Assembly (NCBI GenBank): GCA_029721515.1
Contig: CM056554.1
Coordinates: 25,825,256 to 25,889,255 of the forward strand
Direction of reading: 5' to 3'
DNA: 64,000 bases
DNA from: Synanceia verrucosa
Taxonomy: Eukaryota; Chordata; Actinopteri; Perciformes; Synanceiidae
Part shown: in pieces, positions 1 to 11,670 of the stretch
How the letters are laid out: every line of letters begins with the position of its first letter
How positions within the stretch are numbered: the first letter of the stretch is position 1
Notes under the pieces: generated by a model
Databases searched by the model: none
Told to the model about the DNA's origin: nothing
Seen by the model: only the letters and a program-made list of their open reading frames with translations
Made by a program: the position numbers and the translations under genes

Positions 1-1189
1 CGGTCAGTCTGTGTTTTTAAAGTGTCTGCAGAGATAAAGCTGTGGGCTGAATGAATACAGGGGTGGTCTGTCGATGTGGCATTCTGCTGAATCCACAGTA
101 CGACATCTGTCTCCGCTCATCTCATGTTCTGCCACTAACATAATAACCTAAGTAGGCTAAGTAGCGTAAGAGGCCTATCTGTGTACAGTGGACCCTTTGT
201 GAGCACCTCATGGTTAAGTCAGCCACAACAGATCTCAACTCAGGCAAAAGGGATGGAGAGAGTCACATATGTAAACAATGCGTGTCATATTAAAACAACA
301 AATACAAACAAATTCCAAAACTAAAAAAACTTCTAAAAAACAGTCACCTGCCAAACAGCAATTTTACAAAAAGCTGTACAGTATGCATGTCCATCCAAGT
401 GGGGCAGAATTTCCAGAAATCCATGAAGGAAATGTGAATTAATGTGTGTTCCAATGTTCAAATACTAGACAAATGGTGGCACTAATATGCCGTGTAAGAT
501 TTGAGTTGATTGCCTAAGAAGTCTGTTTACCTGCTATGTCATCTGAAAACAAAACGTGACCAAACCCATCTGGAAAACATGGACATTTTGAAAGTCAGTT
601 TGGTCTTATGGCAAGAAATAGGATGTAATACAGCCACCATCTACAGAGCTTGACAAATCTATTATCCACCAACCAGTGTCAGGTGTTTACCACCGCTGCC
701 CTAAATTCACGTGATCACCACAGTTTTTGATGTTTCTGTAATGGTTAATCCACCGGACTGATAAGTAAATAAAAGCCAGAGTGAGTGACTACACGTTGCT
801 GCTTGGAGTTTCTCCAGGAAACTGGACTGGACTGTGGTGTCCTCAATAAACCAAGCGACGACTGCTGCTGTTGGCTGGCATGCCACTGCTGACCGAAGCC
901 TGTTAATTCCGGGGAACAAATGTTTTCATTCAGCAGTCACAAAAGCAACTGGATACCAGAGTTTACTGGTCAAGTGAGTCTCGTCAGACAGACACTTTGC
1001 AGTTGCATGCCAAAGTGGCTGGAAGAGCACATATACTAAATCATTTCAGGGTTGAGTCAAATTAAAAAAAAAATATTTTCATTATTATTATTATTATGCA
1101 GGAATACATAGCGCAAACAGCTAGCGTTTAAAAATGGGCCCAAATTCATAACATTTGGAGTGATGGATAGCAGTTAGCACATGTTGAAG
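1..1189. other. slco5a1 intron, nothing recognised
   Basis: AT-rich sequence with no credible coding exon on either strand. It lies downstream (minus strand) of the slco5a1 exon at 6801-7758 and is therefore inferred to be intron of that gene. The short open frames here are chance frames. Confidence 0.5.
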
Positions 1190-1247
1190 TGGCGGGTGAA
1201 TTTCCCCCAATGAGGAATGAATAAAAAACTATTCTATTCTATTCTAT
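1190..1247 (+). repeat. 3' tail of a Rex1/L2-type LINE
   Basis: The stretch ends in a short ATTCT/TTCTA tandem tail preceded by GAATAAAAAACT. It closely matches the 3' terminus of the LINE at 58149-61634 in this window (the last ~60 bases before 61634). It is read as a severely 5'-truncated copy of that family, as target-primed reverse transcription often leaves. Confidence 0.6.
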
Positions 1248-1342
1248 GTTAGCATCACAGCCTTAGCCTCTGGCCTGTTGTAACATCAGTCAGAATCACC
1301 TCACCATAGTGTGGTCAGTTTTAGGATTTATTATTGTAAATA

Positions 1343-2618
1343 TACAGGGGCTGGACAATGAAACTGAAATGCCTGTTTTTTTAAGACCACAATAATTCAT
1401 TAGTATGGTGTAGAGCCTCCTTTTGCAGCCAATACAGCATCAATTCATCTTGGGAATGACAGATACAAGTCCTGCACAGTGGCCAGAGGGATTTTGAGCC
1501 ATTCTTCTTGCAGAATAGTGTCCAGGTCACTACGTGATGCTGGTGGAGGAAAACGTTTCCTGACTCGCTCCTCCAAAACACCCCAAAGTGTCTCAATAAT
1601 ATTTAGATGTGGTGACTGTGCAGGCCATGGGAGATGTTCAGCTTCACTTTCATGTTCATCAAACCTCTCTGTCACCAGTCTTGCTGTGTGTATTGGTGCA
1701 TTATCATCCTGATACACAGCACCGCCTTCAGGATACAATGTTTGAACCACTGGGTGCACATGGTCCTCCAGAATGGTTCGGTAGTCCTTGGCAGTGACGC
1801 GTCCATCTAGCTCAAGTATTGGGTCTAGGGAATGCCATGATATTGCAGCCCAAACCATCACCAATCCACCCCCATGCTTCACTCTAGGCATGCAACAGTC
1901 TGGGTGGTACGCTTCTTTGGGGCTTCTCCACATTGTAACTCTCCTGAATGTGGGAAAGACAGTAAAGGTGGACTCATCAGACAACAATACATGTTTCACA
2001 TGTCCACAGCCCAAGATTTTCACTGCTGGCACCACTGAAACTGACATTTGGCATTGGTACGAGTGACCAAAGGTTTGGCTACAGCAGCCTGGTCATGGAT
2101 ATTGACCCTGTGGAGCTCCAGACGGACAGTTTTGGTGGAAACAGGAGAGATGAGGTGCATATTTAATTCTGCAGTGAGTTGGGCAGCTGTGGTTTGATGT
2201 TTTTTGGATACAATCTGGGTTAGCACCCGGACATCCCTCTCAGACAGCTTCCTCTTGCGTCCACAGTTACTCCTGTTGGATGTGGTTCGTCCTTCTTGGT
2301 GGTATGCTGACATTACCCTGGATACTGTGGCTTTTGATACATCACAAAGACTTACTGTCTTGGTCACAGATGCGCCAGCAAGACGTTCACCAACAATTTG
2401 TCCTCTTTTGAACTCTGATACGTCACCCATAATGTTGTGTGCATTGCAATATTTTAAGCAAAACTGTGCTATTACTCTGCTAACTGAACCTTCACACGCT
2501 GCTCTTACTGGTGAAATGTGTACTAAATGAAGTTTGGCTGCCAGGATGGTCACATTTAGCCATGAAACCTCCAACACTAAATTGGCCAGTGTTTCAGTTT
2601 CATTGTCCAACTCCTGTA
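1343..2618 (-). mobile_element. Tc1/mariner transposon, near full length, broken transposase
   Basis: This 1.28-kb element is bounded by TA dinucleotides and by near-identical terminal inverted repeats. The left end starts TACAGGGGCTGGACAATGAA, and the right end is its complement with two mismatches (2592-2618). Between them lies a minus-strand Tc1-type transposase split by a frameshift. Size, TA target and TIR design fit fish Tc1-like elements, which move by cut and paste. It sits in the inferred slco5a1 intron. The copy looks non-autonomous but could be mobilised in trans if its TIRs still bind a related transposase. Confidence 0.92.
1445..2430 (-). pseudogene. Tc1-like transposase, frameshifted
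   Basis: The start at 2430 begins MGDVSEFKRGQIVGERLAG, the usual N-terminal helix-turn-helix start of Tc1 transposases. It is followed by a second DNA-binding helical region (CGRKRKLSERD). The frame ends near 2020 and continues in another frame from about 2047, so one small indel lies near 2020-2050. The catalytic DDE set is visible in the second part: LLSDEST, YQDDNAPIHTA and NIIETLWG. The frame stops at 1445 after LYLSFPR, slightly short of the usual family C-terminus. The catalytic residues survive and the frameshift is the main defect. Confidence 0.9.
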
Positions 2619-2937
2619 TGACATATTGGTCCTTTAAATAAAACTGTCAAAAAATCTGACCTGATAAATGATGATTCCACTGACTGTTAACTCTTTGATT
2701 GCCACTGACAAGTTACACCATCAAAGTGGTTTTTTGCAGCGGGTCGCTGATCACGGTCTCCCGCAGCCCGTGAGTAATTTCAATGCTTCTGTGATTTGTA
2801 GTGGGGAGTAAAGGGTTAATATGCACCAGAGATCAAAGCAGGAAGTGGAGATGATTGAGATTAGAGAGCAAAACAAACAGAACCTGGACAAAAAGGTTTT
2901 TTTTGTTGTTTAAAAAAAAACAAAAAAAACGTCTGGC
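2619..2937. other. intron, nothing recognised
   Basis: No gene or clear repeat boundary is seen. A short phrase around 2866-2895 (AAACAAACAGAACCTGGACA) recurs almost exactly near 4230-4252, so an old dispersed repeat may be present. Confidence 0.4.
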
Positions 2938-3528
2938 TAGGACAGTTGTGATTATTACAATATACACCAATCGTGATGATTTTTCATATTCACGATTATT
3001 TTTCATATTCACGATTATTTTTCATATTTGCGATTAGTTTTCATATTCGCAATCACCATCAGTTATTTTATGTACCAAGTTACATAAACTAATCCTTGCC
3101 ACAAAAAAGTGTCGGTCAAGAGCGCTAACACAAAGAAATCTGAAACAACATCTGCACACTTTGTTCATCGACTAAGAAGTCAAAGAATCCTTTTGTCTGT
3201 CAATACTTTCTAACAGTTTTAGGCTAACAGGCAGAAATAATGTGAGCTCGCTTCAGTGATTGCCCTGGTGCAGCAGATTGTTCACAATAAATCCTCTTAA
3301 GGAATGTCTTTGTCTATTTCTTGATGTTCAAAAAGTTATTAAATTGCTCTTATTCATTAAGGTGTACACTACAGTAGAGTACAAAATTTGTATTATTATA
3401 TCTCATTGTACTATGACAGTAGAATATAAAGAAGGAAAAAAATGGACAATATATTCGTCGGTCGCATCGCAATTATCTGTCTGACAAACAATTCGTCTCC
3501 AGAAATTCCTAATCGTGACAGCCCTACA
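2938..3528. mobile_element. possible hAT-like non-autonomous element
   Basis: The right end (about 3505-3528) reads on the complement as TAGGGCTGTCACGATTAGGA, a terminus style seen on many fish hAT-like elements. A degenerate inverted match (TAGGACAGTTGTGATTA) begins at 2938. The interior has no transposase and contains about four tandem copies of a ~19-21-bp ATTTTTCATATTCACG unit at 2977-3050. The boundaries rest on a weak inverted match only, so this is tentative. Confidence 0.35.
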
Positions 3529-3589
3529 GCCAGCACTCAAAGAGTTAAAATATCCATTACTGTCATTTTAGCAATACATGACAGGTATT

Positions 3590-3924
3590 TTCTACTGCTT
3601 ATCCTCACATAGGGTCATGGGGGGGCTGGAGCCTATCCCAGCTGTCTTAGGGTGAAAGGCAGGGTACACCCTGGACAAGTCGCCACCTCATCGCAGGGCA
3701 CATAGAGACAGACAACCATTCACATTCAATTTAAATTAGCCAATTAACCTAATCCCCATGCATGTTTTTGGATGGTGGGAGGAAGCCGGAGTACCAGAGA
3801 GAACCCACACAGACACGGGGAGAACATGCAAATTCCACACAGAAAGGCCCCGGGCCCGGGATTCGAACCCGGTTCCTTCTTGCTGTGAGGCGACAGTGCT
3901 AACCACTACACCACTGTGCCGCCC
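3590..3924 (-). repeat. tRNA-derived SINE, near full length
   Basis: On the minus strand the element begins with a tRNA-like head: an A-box-like GTGTAGTGGTTAGCACTGTC and a B-box-like GGGTTCGAATCCCGG, the internal RNA polymerase III promoter. A conserved body follows and a tail with GGATAAGCAGTAGAAAA. The same family recurs at 28408, 30403, 40574, 43957, 48412 and 55518. It depends on a partner LINE for movement. A scanner could call the head a tRNA, but no cloverleaf with intact acceptor stem is evident. Confidence 0.85.
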
Positions 3925-3933
3925 ACTTTGAAA

Positions 3934-4095
3934 AATAACCTCAATAAATCCAATAGAAGCAGCGCTGCTGGATAGAAGAGCTGGATTTGAGTCTGGAATG
4001 GAGCGCTTACATCAGAGAGTTTAGATGAAGACTGATATAATCTGATACTTGTTTTTTGCTAATATCGGACCAATATCTGATCGGGACACCCCTAA
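3934..4095. mobile_element. DNA transposon end, remnant
   Basis: Sequence up to about 4095 ends GATCGGGACACCCCTAA, whose complement TTAGGGGTGTCCCGATC is a terminus style common on fish hAT-like elements. No matching opposite terminus or coding region was found, so only one end is called. Confidence 0.35.
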
Positions 4096-5924
4096 CTCTA
4101 AAGTACAAGCAAGATACAGAAAAATACTCTCATTCCCAGTGTTACGCTAGTTACTAAAAATTGGAATTACTACTACTAGTTACTAGTTACTTTATTCAAA
4201 AAGGAACTCAATATACTTTGTTGATTACTGACAGCAAAACAAACAGAATCTGGACAAAAAGTGGTGATTTTGGTGAAAGTGTCCTCTACTCTACCTCTGA
4301 TAAAACAAGAATGGAACACGGTAAAAACAAACATTTTTTCATGATGAAATAGAGAGTCTCTTTTTTCATTTGAACTATTCAGTGTTTTCAGAGACATAGT
4401 ACAAAATATTCTGTGGGTCTTATAATATGACCCAAATGGGCAAAAAAATGCTGGAACAAGACACTTTCTGAAACCGCTGGCACTTAAAGAGTTAAAAAGT
4501 AATGAGTATTAGTTATTATAAAAGTAACACGTTACAGCCAAATTCTGCTCATTCCCCTCCAAAGCCAAAGAAATCCTAACGGGAACTTCCAAAAAGTTCT
4601 TAAACATATATATTTAAAATGCAGCACTTTACTGTTGCTGTTCTCTGTCCACTTTTGCTCACAACATAGAAAGAGGCTGAGATAGCATGACTTTCAGTCC
4701 CTCATATGGGATAAGCTCTAAAAGCATTGGTGCACTACAAAAGCCTTTTAATAAATTTCCACGTTTACTTCAGCTTGTTACAAACCTCGAACCAGGGAGA
4801 AGTTGTTGAAACCACTTTTGATATTTCAGAGCCTGCAGGTGGCCTGCACCACCACCTGACCTGAGGCCAAATACTCAACAACATTTGGCAGGTGGATGGA
4901 AGCTATTTTACATTATATAGACTTCACTTGTTAAATTTTCACTTGTGCTTAGTTTTTCTTCCATTTTGACACGTTCTGTGATGTTTACATCTCTGTACAC
5001 TTTTGGTCATGCGAAAGGATTTCCTTCTTTTTTTTCAGCCAAAAAAGGGGTAAATCTCTTAACATTTCCCTTGCTACAATGATAATAGTTTTCATGCTAC
5101 AACCAGGCCAATGCCCTGCAGACTCTTGCAGGTGACATCGTGGCCCCAACCAGTTGCTCCGCCCATCAAAGCCACTCTCTTTTTGTTTTAAAAAGAACAA
5201 AAAAAAGAAGGAGCTCAGACAAGAGCTGAGCCTCTGTGGGACTTTCAACGACAGGAATGCACATAAGACCTTCCTGCTTCCCCCACTCTCTTTCATAACC
5301 CAGCTCTTATTTGTTGGTTTAATTAGGTTTTACCTTGTTCGAGTCCACTGGGGCGAGAAGTTCAGGGGGAAGCATGAGAAAGGGAAAGGGGGTTGTATTC
5401 GCAGGGTTATCTGGAGCAAGCGTCCGGCATGTAGGCCTACAGGAAACTCTCTTGTGGTTGTTTTCAGCTTCCTGCTCGTCAGCCTTTCTGCTGATGTGCC
5501 TTTGGGCCTCTGTAACCACTGAATGTATGAGCAGTCACACTGTTTGCAGACATATACTGACCTTTGACCTTTGGCTCACATGAGTACTGTTTGAATTCAA
5601 TTAGAAAGAAATGATGTGATATCTGTGTTGTTGTTTTTGGTTGGCCAGTGTATCAGGGATAGGAGAAAACACTGAAATAATGAATAATCCCATCTCCAGC
5701 CCGTTTAGTTTGTCCGTTCTAGGCTACTACGAAAACATGGCGGTCTCTCTCTCTCCATGGAGAGGACCAGCTCCCTATGCAGATATATATAAATGGTTCA
5801 CAAGGTAGCAAAGACCCAATGAGTCTTATTGTCAGGTGGTGATACACTGATGAAAAGATGTATCAGAAACCTAAATAAAACATGTTCATACCACCCTGCA
5901 AAATCAACATTTCCTCTGTTTTTT
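4096..5924. other. intron, nothing recognised
   Basis: No supported exon, RNA gene or repeat boundary is seen. Small poly-A and poly-T runs and chance open frames are present. Confidence 0.4.
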
Positions 5925-6076
5925 TTTTTTTTTTGGGGAGTTTTTCCTTAGTCGATGCGAGGGTCATTTGTAAAGGACAGAGGGTGTCATATCCTGTACA
6001 GATTGTAAAGCCCAATGAGGCAAATTCATAATTTGTGATACTGGGCTATACAAATAAAGTTGAAAGTTGAAAAGTT
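5925..6076 (+). repeat. LINE-type 3' tail repeat
   Basis: This block (GGGGAGTTTTTCCTTAGTCG ... ACAAATAAAGTTGAAAGTTG) is shared with 25676-25842. Both end in AATAAA plus short tandem repeats, as the 3' ends of CR1/L2-type LINEs do. The matching start shows two independent copies of one family. No coding part is present. Confidence 0.6.
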
Positions 6077-6800
6077 GACTCTGTCTATTTGTAAGCTTTA
6101 ATACGATTAATGCATTAGTCCAAGCAGCTCAAATATGAGGCCTTTCATTCACCAAAACGTGAACTTTTTGGGCTGGACAAAACGAGCTAAATGAATACGC
6201 CAAGAATTTGCAGGCAGTGGGACAAGTTTTGGTCCTGGACTCACTCAGGTTTACGTAGTCCAGCTAATGTTGACCAGCAAGCTCTGAGAGGATTTGGTTG
6301 AATGCAAATAAACAGAGTACATGATGTTCTCACCATTTCATGGTTGAAAATGAGTTGGTAACCTGTGCTACTTGTGAAAAAAAATGGTCGTACACGTCAC
6401 ATTGTTTCTCAACTCAAAATTCAGTCTCAAACTGCTGTTTATACTAAAAGAAATGGTGTTTGATTTGAACTGAATTCTGAGATGGTTCATGACAAACACC
6501 AGGTCTGATCTGCAGCCAGTCATTAAATGTGTCAGACACTGAGTAATTACCCCCTTAGAACAATAAAAATCATCGGGTGTATTTGTGGCTCGGTGGAACT
6601 GACGCACCAGCATGGTTTCAGCTTCAGGAGCTGCATTTTGCTGGATGTCACCAGATTCTGACCAGATGACAGAGAGCATGAACTTGACATCAGAAGACTC
6701 TGCTTCCCCTCATTCAAACCGATCCCTGCAGAAGTGATGACTATCCGGTGACATCAGTTGATATCAGAGCGCTTTCTCACTCATTCACAACAAGTCTTAC
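6077..6800. other. slco5a1: slco5a1 intron immediately after exon
   Basis: The minus-strand splice donor GTAAGA lies at 6795-6800, so this stretch is the start of the following intron. The next coding exon of the transporter is not found anywhere in 1-6800, so the intron is longer than 6.8 kb. Confidence 0.6.
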
Positions 6801-7758
6801 CTAGATACAGCGAGGCATTCTCCTTCTTGACGTTGTCATCCAGGTAGGTGGGTCCCAGGGTGTAGATGGGCGTGGAGCCCATACCCACCAGAATCTGGGC
6901 GATGACAAATAGCGCCACATACAAGTTGTGCTCGTTGCCCTCCTGGTCTCTGGGGCAGGAAGTGATGTCGACACGGTCCCTGCCACTGGCGTTGCTGTTC
7001 ATGCACAGGCCCTCGTTAGAGGAAGATGAGTTGACTTCCTGGATTTGGTAGGCCGGGGAGATGAAATGAGGCAAGGAGAAGAGGGCGGCACCCACAGCAA
7101 TGAAAACCCCACCCACCGCCAGCCAGCGAGGCCTCTGGCCCCGCCCACCAAAGTAGCTGATGAAGACGACCACCAGGAGGCTGCCGATGTCGAAGCAGCT
7201 GACAAGAAGGCCCGATTCAGAGCTCCTCAGGCTGTATCTCTTTTCGATGGTGGTGATGACGCTGCTGAGGTAGCCGGACACCATGAGCGACTGGATGAAT
7301 GTCAGGTAGCACATGCAGAACAGGAAGCAGCGGGAGTCCTGCAAAATGACGCTCAGGTACTTCCTACTGGGCATACGAATATGAGCCAGTCTGGAAGCGA
7401 GAAGCCCCGGCGGCTTCCTTCTCGCCATGTTTTTGCTCCTACGGATCTCTGTGTTCTCCATGTACGAACTTGGCCTGTTCAGCGCTGACTTCCCAGGCTT
7501 GGGCAGGTAGCTCGTCCTCGTCGGGGACTCTGCCCGAAAGGACTCAGCCTTGGCGGGAAGCTGGATGAACTCTGCACTCTCTTCTGCCGTTATGCACGCA
7601 GAGCTGGCCAGTAAGGTTTCCTCTTGAGGGGTCTCTTCATTCAAAATGGGCAAACTTTTAGATTTAAAGTCCGTACCTGGTTCCTCCAGTTCGCTGGAAA
7701 ACCCGTCCTCCTTCTGCAAGGACTCGGACAACTCTACCTCCTCATGGTCAGCCATCAT
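6801..7758 (-). CDS. slco5a1: slco5a1-like organic anion transporter, first coding exon
   Basis: This is the N-terminal ~319 residues of a 12-pass SLCO/OATP plasma-membrane solute carrier. A cytoplasmic head of ~130 residues contains KSKSLPIL, a segment also found in vertebrate SLCO5A1. The first transmembrane segments follow (CMCYLTFIQSLMVSGYLSSV; GLLVSCFDIGSLLVVVF), then FGGRGQRPRWLAVGG, an extracellular loop with N-glycosylation sequons (NSS, NAS), and a helix ending MGSTPIYTLGPTYLDD. The family-typical KKENASLYL sits at the exon end. The exon ends after one base of a codon at a donor GTAAGA (6800-6795); reading on into the intron soon hits a stop. Either of two adjacent ATGs (7758, 7755) may start it. 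SLCO5A1 rather than SLCO3A/4A is the best reading. Substrates of this member are poorly defined. The remaining exons lie beyond the window. Confidence 0.9.
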
Positions 7759-9150
7759 CTCCAGTCGGGGAGTCAGTCAGAATAAACCTAATCCTTTACA
7801 GCGTTTACAGTTCAGGGGCTGCTGCCCATTACATGTAATATTAATAGGTGCATCTACTCCCTCAAATTCAGTCTGACACATAAAGGGGACCTGATAACGC
7901 AGCAATGGTGATGGCACTCGGGCTTATCTGCAGCGCAGAGCGGACAGCCTGTTTATCTCGTCATGCACACACACACACTTGCCTTCTGCCACCATCTAAT
8001 CCAGAGCAGGAGACCTCTCAGGCCTCCATGGCTCGGCCGGCCAGGCTCCAGGGCTCCCCACAGATGCACAGCACTTCCATACTTCTATGGTTTCTCTCAG
8101 CGGGACGCCGCTGGTCCTCGGCCGGCAGCGTTGAGGTGAAGCAGCTGATCATGCGCCGCATCCCTGCCAATGAGAAGCACACAAGCAGAGTGTCACCTCC
8201 TCCGGCTGTATTAGATTACTTGATGATGGTGCCCCTCTTCTCCTGCGAGCTCATCCTCCCCAAGCCAAGGGCATCACCCCCACCTCCCCCGCGATGTGAT
8301 CACGACACCAGCTGTCCTCCAGTGCTGGACCGATGCGGTCATTCACTGATTAATTTTCTGCGTAAATCCCTAAAAATGTGCGTGAATAAAAAAATAAATT
8401 GAAGCGAGCGTGAGAAGTCCCAAGGAGTGTGATGCTGCTCAAAACACCGCAGTGCTGATCAGCTGCTCGCTGTTTTCAAAACAACTAGCGACAAGCGGCG
8501 GAAATAACGACGGGGGACCGGAAACTTCTCACTTCAAAATAAAAGCGTAAACCGCAACTCTCGCTCCCAGAGTTACAGACGTGATGCTTTCTTAAGCAGC
8601 TCGCATTAGCAGGCTAACGTTAGCTAGAACACATTTATCAGCCTTCGTTGCTCGTTATTAAAAGCTAAAAAGATAGCTATTATGTGCGGAATTAACCAGT
8701 CGACGAAGGTGTTTTAAGGGACTTATTTCGCGTTCTGTTCAATGTCGTGTGAGGCGTTAATAACTACTGCTTACTATTCGTGCCATATCAGAACGTTGAT
8801 TAATTTGAGGTTTAACTTTGAAAAGTCCAACCGGAATAGCTTCTTTGCTACTCGGCTAACGGTCCCAGCTAGCCGCTAACCCGCAGTGGTAACGTTCATC
8901 GATGGTTTAAAACAACAACAATGGCGGCTCTGCGCCTCACTAACCTCACACTGTGACGCGACGACACGGGGCTTTAAACCGCCATGTCAGTGTCAGACCA
9001 CACGCTCTGTGAGGTCAGCGCGACAAAAACCACGTTAATGTGAAATAAAATAAGAATCTCACCGGCAGAACGTCTTCTGACAGAGACGCGTCAAGGCGCC
9101 CGGTGTTAGCCGAAAAAGACCGGAAACACATCGAATTAAAAGCACAATAC
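7759..9150 (-). promoter_or_regulatory. slco5a1: putative slco5a1 5' UTR and CpG-rich promoter
   Basis: CpG dinucleotides become frequent from about 8400 to 9120 compared with the surrounding AT-rich DNA, as at a vertebrate promoter. On the minus strand a consensus donor (CCG|GTGAGA) occurs with exon edge at 9063, consistent with a non-coding first exon upstream of it spliced to the coding exon. A plus-strand ATGGCGGCT at 8921 opens only 11 codons and could be the start of a divergent transcript or nothing. Transcript evidence would decide; the exon assignment is inference. Confidence 0.4.
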
Positions 9151-11009
9151 ACACGGCAACATCGCTTGAGTACTAAACAGAGTAAGAAAATAAAGTTGCA
9201 CTGCAGAGAAATATTTATCTATTTTTGAGAGCGACGAAATAAGTAATCAACAATTCAAACTGACTGTGTACTTTTTGGAAAAGCGGTGGAATGACAGAGC
9301 AAAAAACGATTATATGTTTGTGAATCCATGGATAAGCCAACCATTACACTTAATGGAAAAGCACACAAACACATTTCTTAACAAAACCTGATAAACTGTA
9401 TCATTTAAAAGCCACTCAGTATAAAAGTTTACTATGTTCAGTAGCAGAAGAAGTATGAAGATATTCTATGTAAGCAAAAATAGCAAATTACTCTGAACAA
9501 GTAAAAGCCTTGCATTCAAACATGGTTAAATGGGGGCATTGTTACACTGCAAGCTGTCTGTAATCACAACCAGATCACAACCTCGTGTCATTTGATGAAT
9601 TTAAGGCAAAGATTTCTTGAAGTATTTAACTTAAATAATTTGCTGCAACGACCTCCATTGTCCAAATCAGAAAAAGGTCATCAGTATTTTATTTTATTTT
9701 ATAACAGGAAGAAAATATCGGAGAAGGAGTGGAGTTGAATATGTTTTAAAACAACACCTGTCTGAAATTAATATAAAACAACTGGATAATGACAAGGAGC
9801 ATCTCTCCTGTGCATTTGAGTCTGTGATATAAGTGAAATATTCACCAGGGTTCTTTCACTGATTGTGGAAATGTGAGGAAAGTTTTACATTGTGAAGTTC
9901 ACTATGAAAATCTATCTGTCAAATCACATCATATCCAAGCATTTATCCTGCCAGCTGTTCTCTATTCAGTAAAGAAATAGAGATGCTTGACCATGTTCTG
10001 TTATAAGCCAGATGCTCTGTGCCGGAAAAGTGTTAGCTGCCCATAAAAAATCTTGACATCCAGTTCTTAATTTTCTACTGAATGGTCTTAACTTGGTAAA
10101 TTGGTTTAACTTGCTTCTTTTTATTTATGTACTGATTTACTCATTTTTTTATTTCATTATTATTATTATAATATTTTCCGATGTTACCGTTATGTTCTTG
10201 TTGGGGGATTGTTTCTGTATAACGTGTATAATATTTTAAGCTACAAAAGTAATACATTAAAAAAAAAAAAAAAAGTTGTGCATTGAAAAGCTGAGTTTAG
10301 TAAGGTTTCACTCATCAATCACTTAGAAATTGCTCATGAGCTGGACAATTTTAGTTTAAAGCAGAGTCACTTTAGCTTTCTGCTGCAGTTATGATCCTTT
10401 AGAGATTCCTCACTGGCAGATGTCTTATGACATTGTCTGTGAGGAGGTGATAGGAAACAAATTTATAATAGAATAGAATAGAAATAATTTATTTTTTATA
10501 ATAATAATAGAATAGAAAAGAATTAGCTTCAGTTTCAGCTGCAGTGCTGAGAAGGAGATAAAGAAACCACTGAGTGTGGGTCTAACAGTATATTTTATTC
10601 TACATTCATTTTATGCCACATAAAGATTAGCAAATGTCATATTTAAAAATAATATTGTTGTCTACTGTCTTATGTCTGGCTACTTTACAATTATTGCTAT
10701 AAAAAATAAGTCTGTGAAAAAAGGGAGGTTGTGCTTGTAAATTAGACCTCATACTGATAATAGGTGTCAGTCTTTGATATCAAATCATGAGGCCAACATG
10801 ACAAAACTGAGCTGCTGTTCTGTTCGTGTGCTTCCTGAATAATATTGTTATTCACAATGTGATGCACTTACCTCTTGCTGCCACTGAGAGCCGCCAGTGT
10901 CTGCTAAGGCGCAGCTTGTTAATACATATGAAACAGTATGGAGAGGAAACGTCCAAGGTGATGAAGAGCAGCAACAAGCTGGAAGTAATGGATTCTGAGC
11001 AAACCCTCC
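9151..11009. other. intergenic, nothing recognised
   Basis: AT-rich sequence with a poly-A run at about 10259 and short AATAGAATAG runs at 10469-10520 that resemble the complement of a TTCTA LINE tail. No gene is supported. Confidence 0.4.
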
Positions 11010-11670
11010 TCTCCACCACACCAACCAGATGAAGCCTGAGCAGCTCAGCACCTTCTCCACCACACCAACCAGATAGAGTCTGAGCAGCTCAGCATCTTCT
11101 CCACCACACCAACCAGACGGAGCCTGAGCAGCTCAGCATCTTCTCCACCACACCAACCAGATAGAGCCTGAGCAGATCAGCATCTTCTCCACCACACTAA
11201 CCAGATGAAACCTGAGCAGCTCAGTATCTTCTCCACCACACCAACCAGATAGAGCCTGAGCAGCTCAGTATCTTCTCCACCACACTAACCAGATGAAGCC
11301 TGGGCAGCTCAGCACCTTCTCCACCACACCAACCAGATAGAACCTGAGCAACTCAGCACCTTCTCCACCACACCAACCAGTTAGAGCCTGAGCAGCTCAG
11401 TATCTTCTCCACCACACCAACCAGATGAAGCCTGAGCAGCTCAGTATCTTCTCCACCACACCAACCAGATGAAGCCTGAGCAGCTCTGCATCTTCTCCAC
11501 CACACAACCAGCTCAGCACCTTCTCCACCACATCAACCAGATAGAGCCTGAGCAACTCAGCATCTTCTCCACCACACCAAACGCATGAGGCCTGGGCAGC
11601 TCAGCATCTTCTCCACCACACCAACCAGACGGAGCCTGAGCAGCTCAGCATCTTCTCCACCACGCCAAAA
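11010..11670. repeat. 44-bp minisatellite, about 15 copies
   Basis: Tandem units begin TCTCCACCACACCAACCAGA and end with GAGCAGCTCAGCATCT. Successive units start at 11010, 11054 and 11098, a 44-bp period. Units differ by point changes, and at least one is shortened (about 11490-11515). There are no spacers, so it is a simple minisatellite. No long frame is maintained through it. Confidence 0.9.

Noticed and set aside
7045..7488. 147-codon plus-strand frame inside slco5a1
   Set aside because: Antisense shadow of the transporter exon.
7905..8402. 165-codon plus-strand frame upstream of slco5a1
   Set aside because: Low-complexity, no recognisable domain, antisense to the likely 5' UTR and promoter of slco5a1.
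11010..11670. Regular repeats that could be mistaken for a CRISPR array
   Set aside because: Units abut with no spacers, and all other content is vertebrate.
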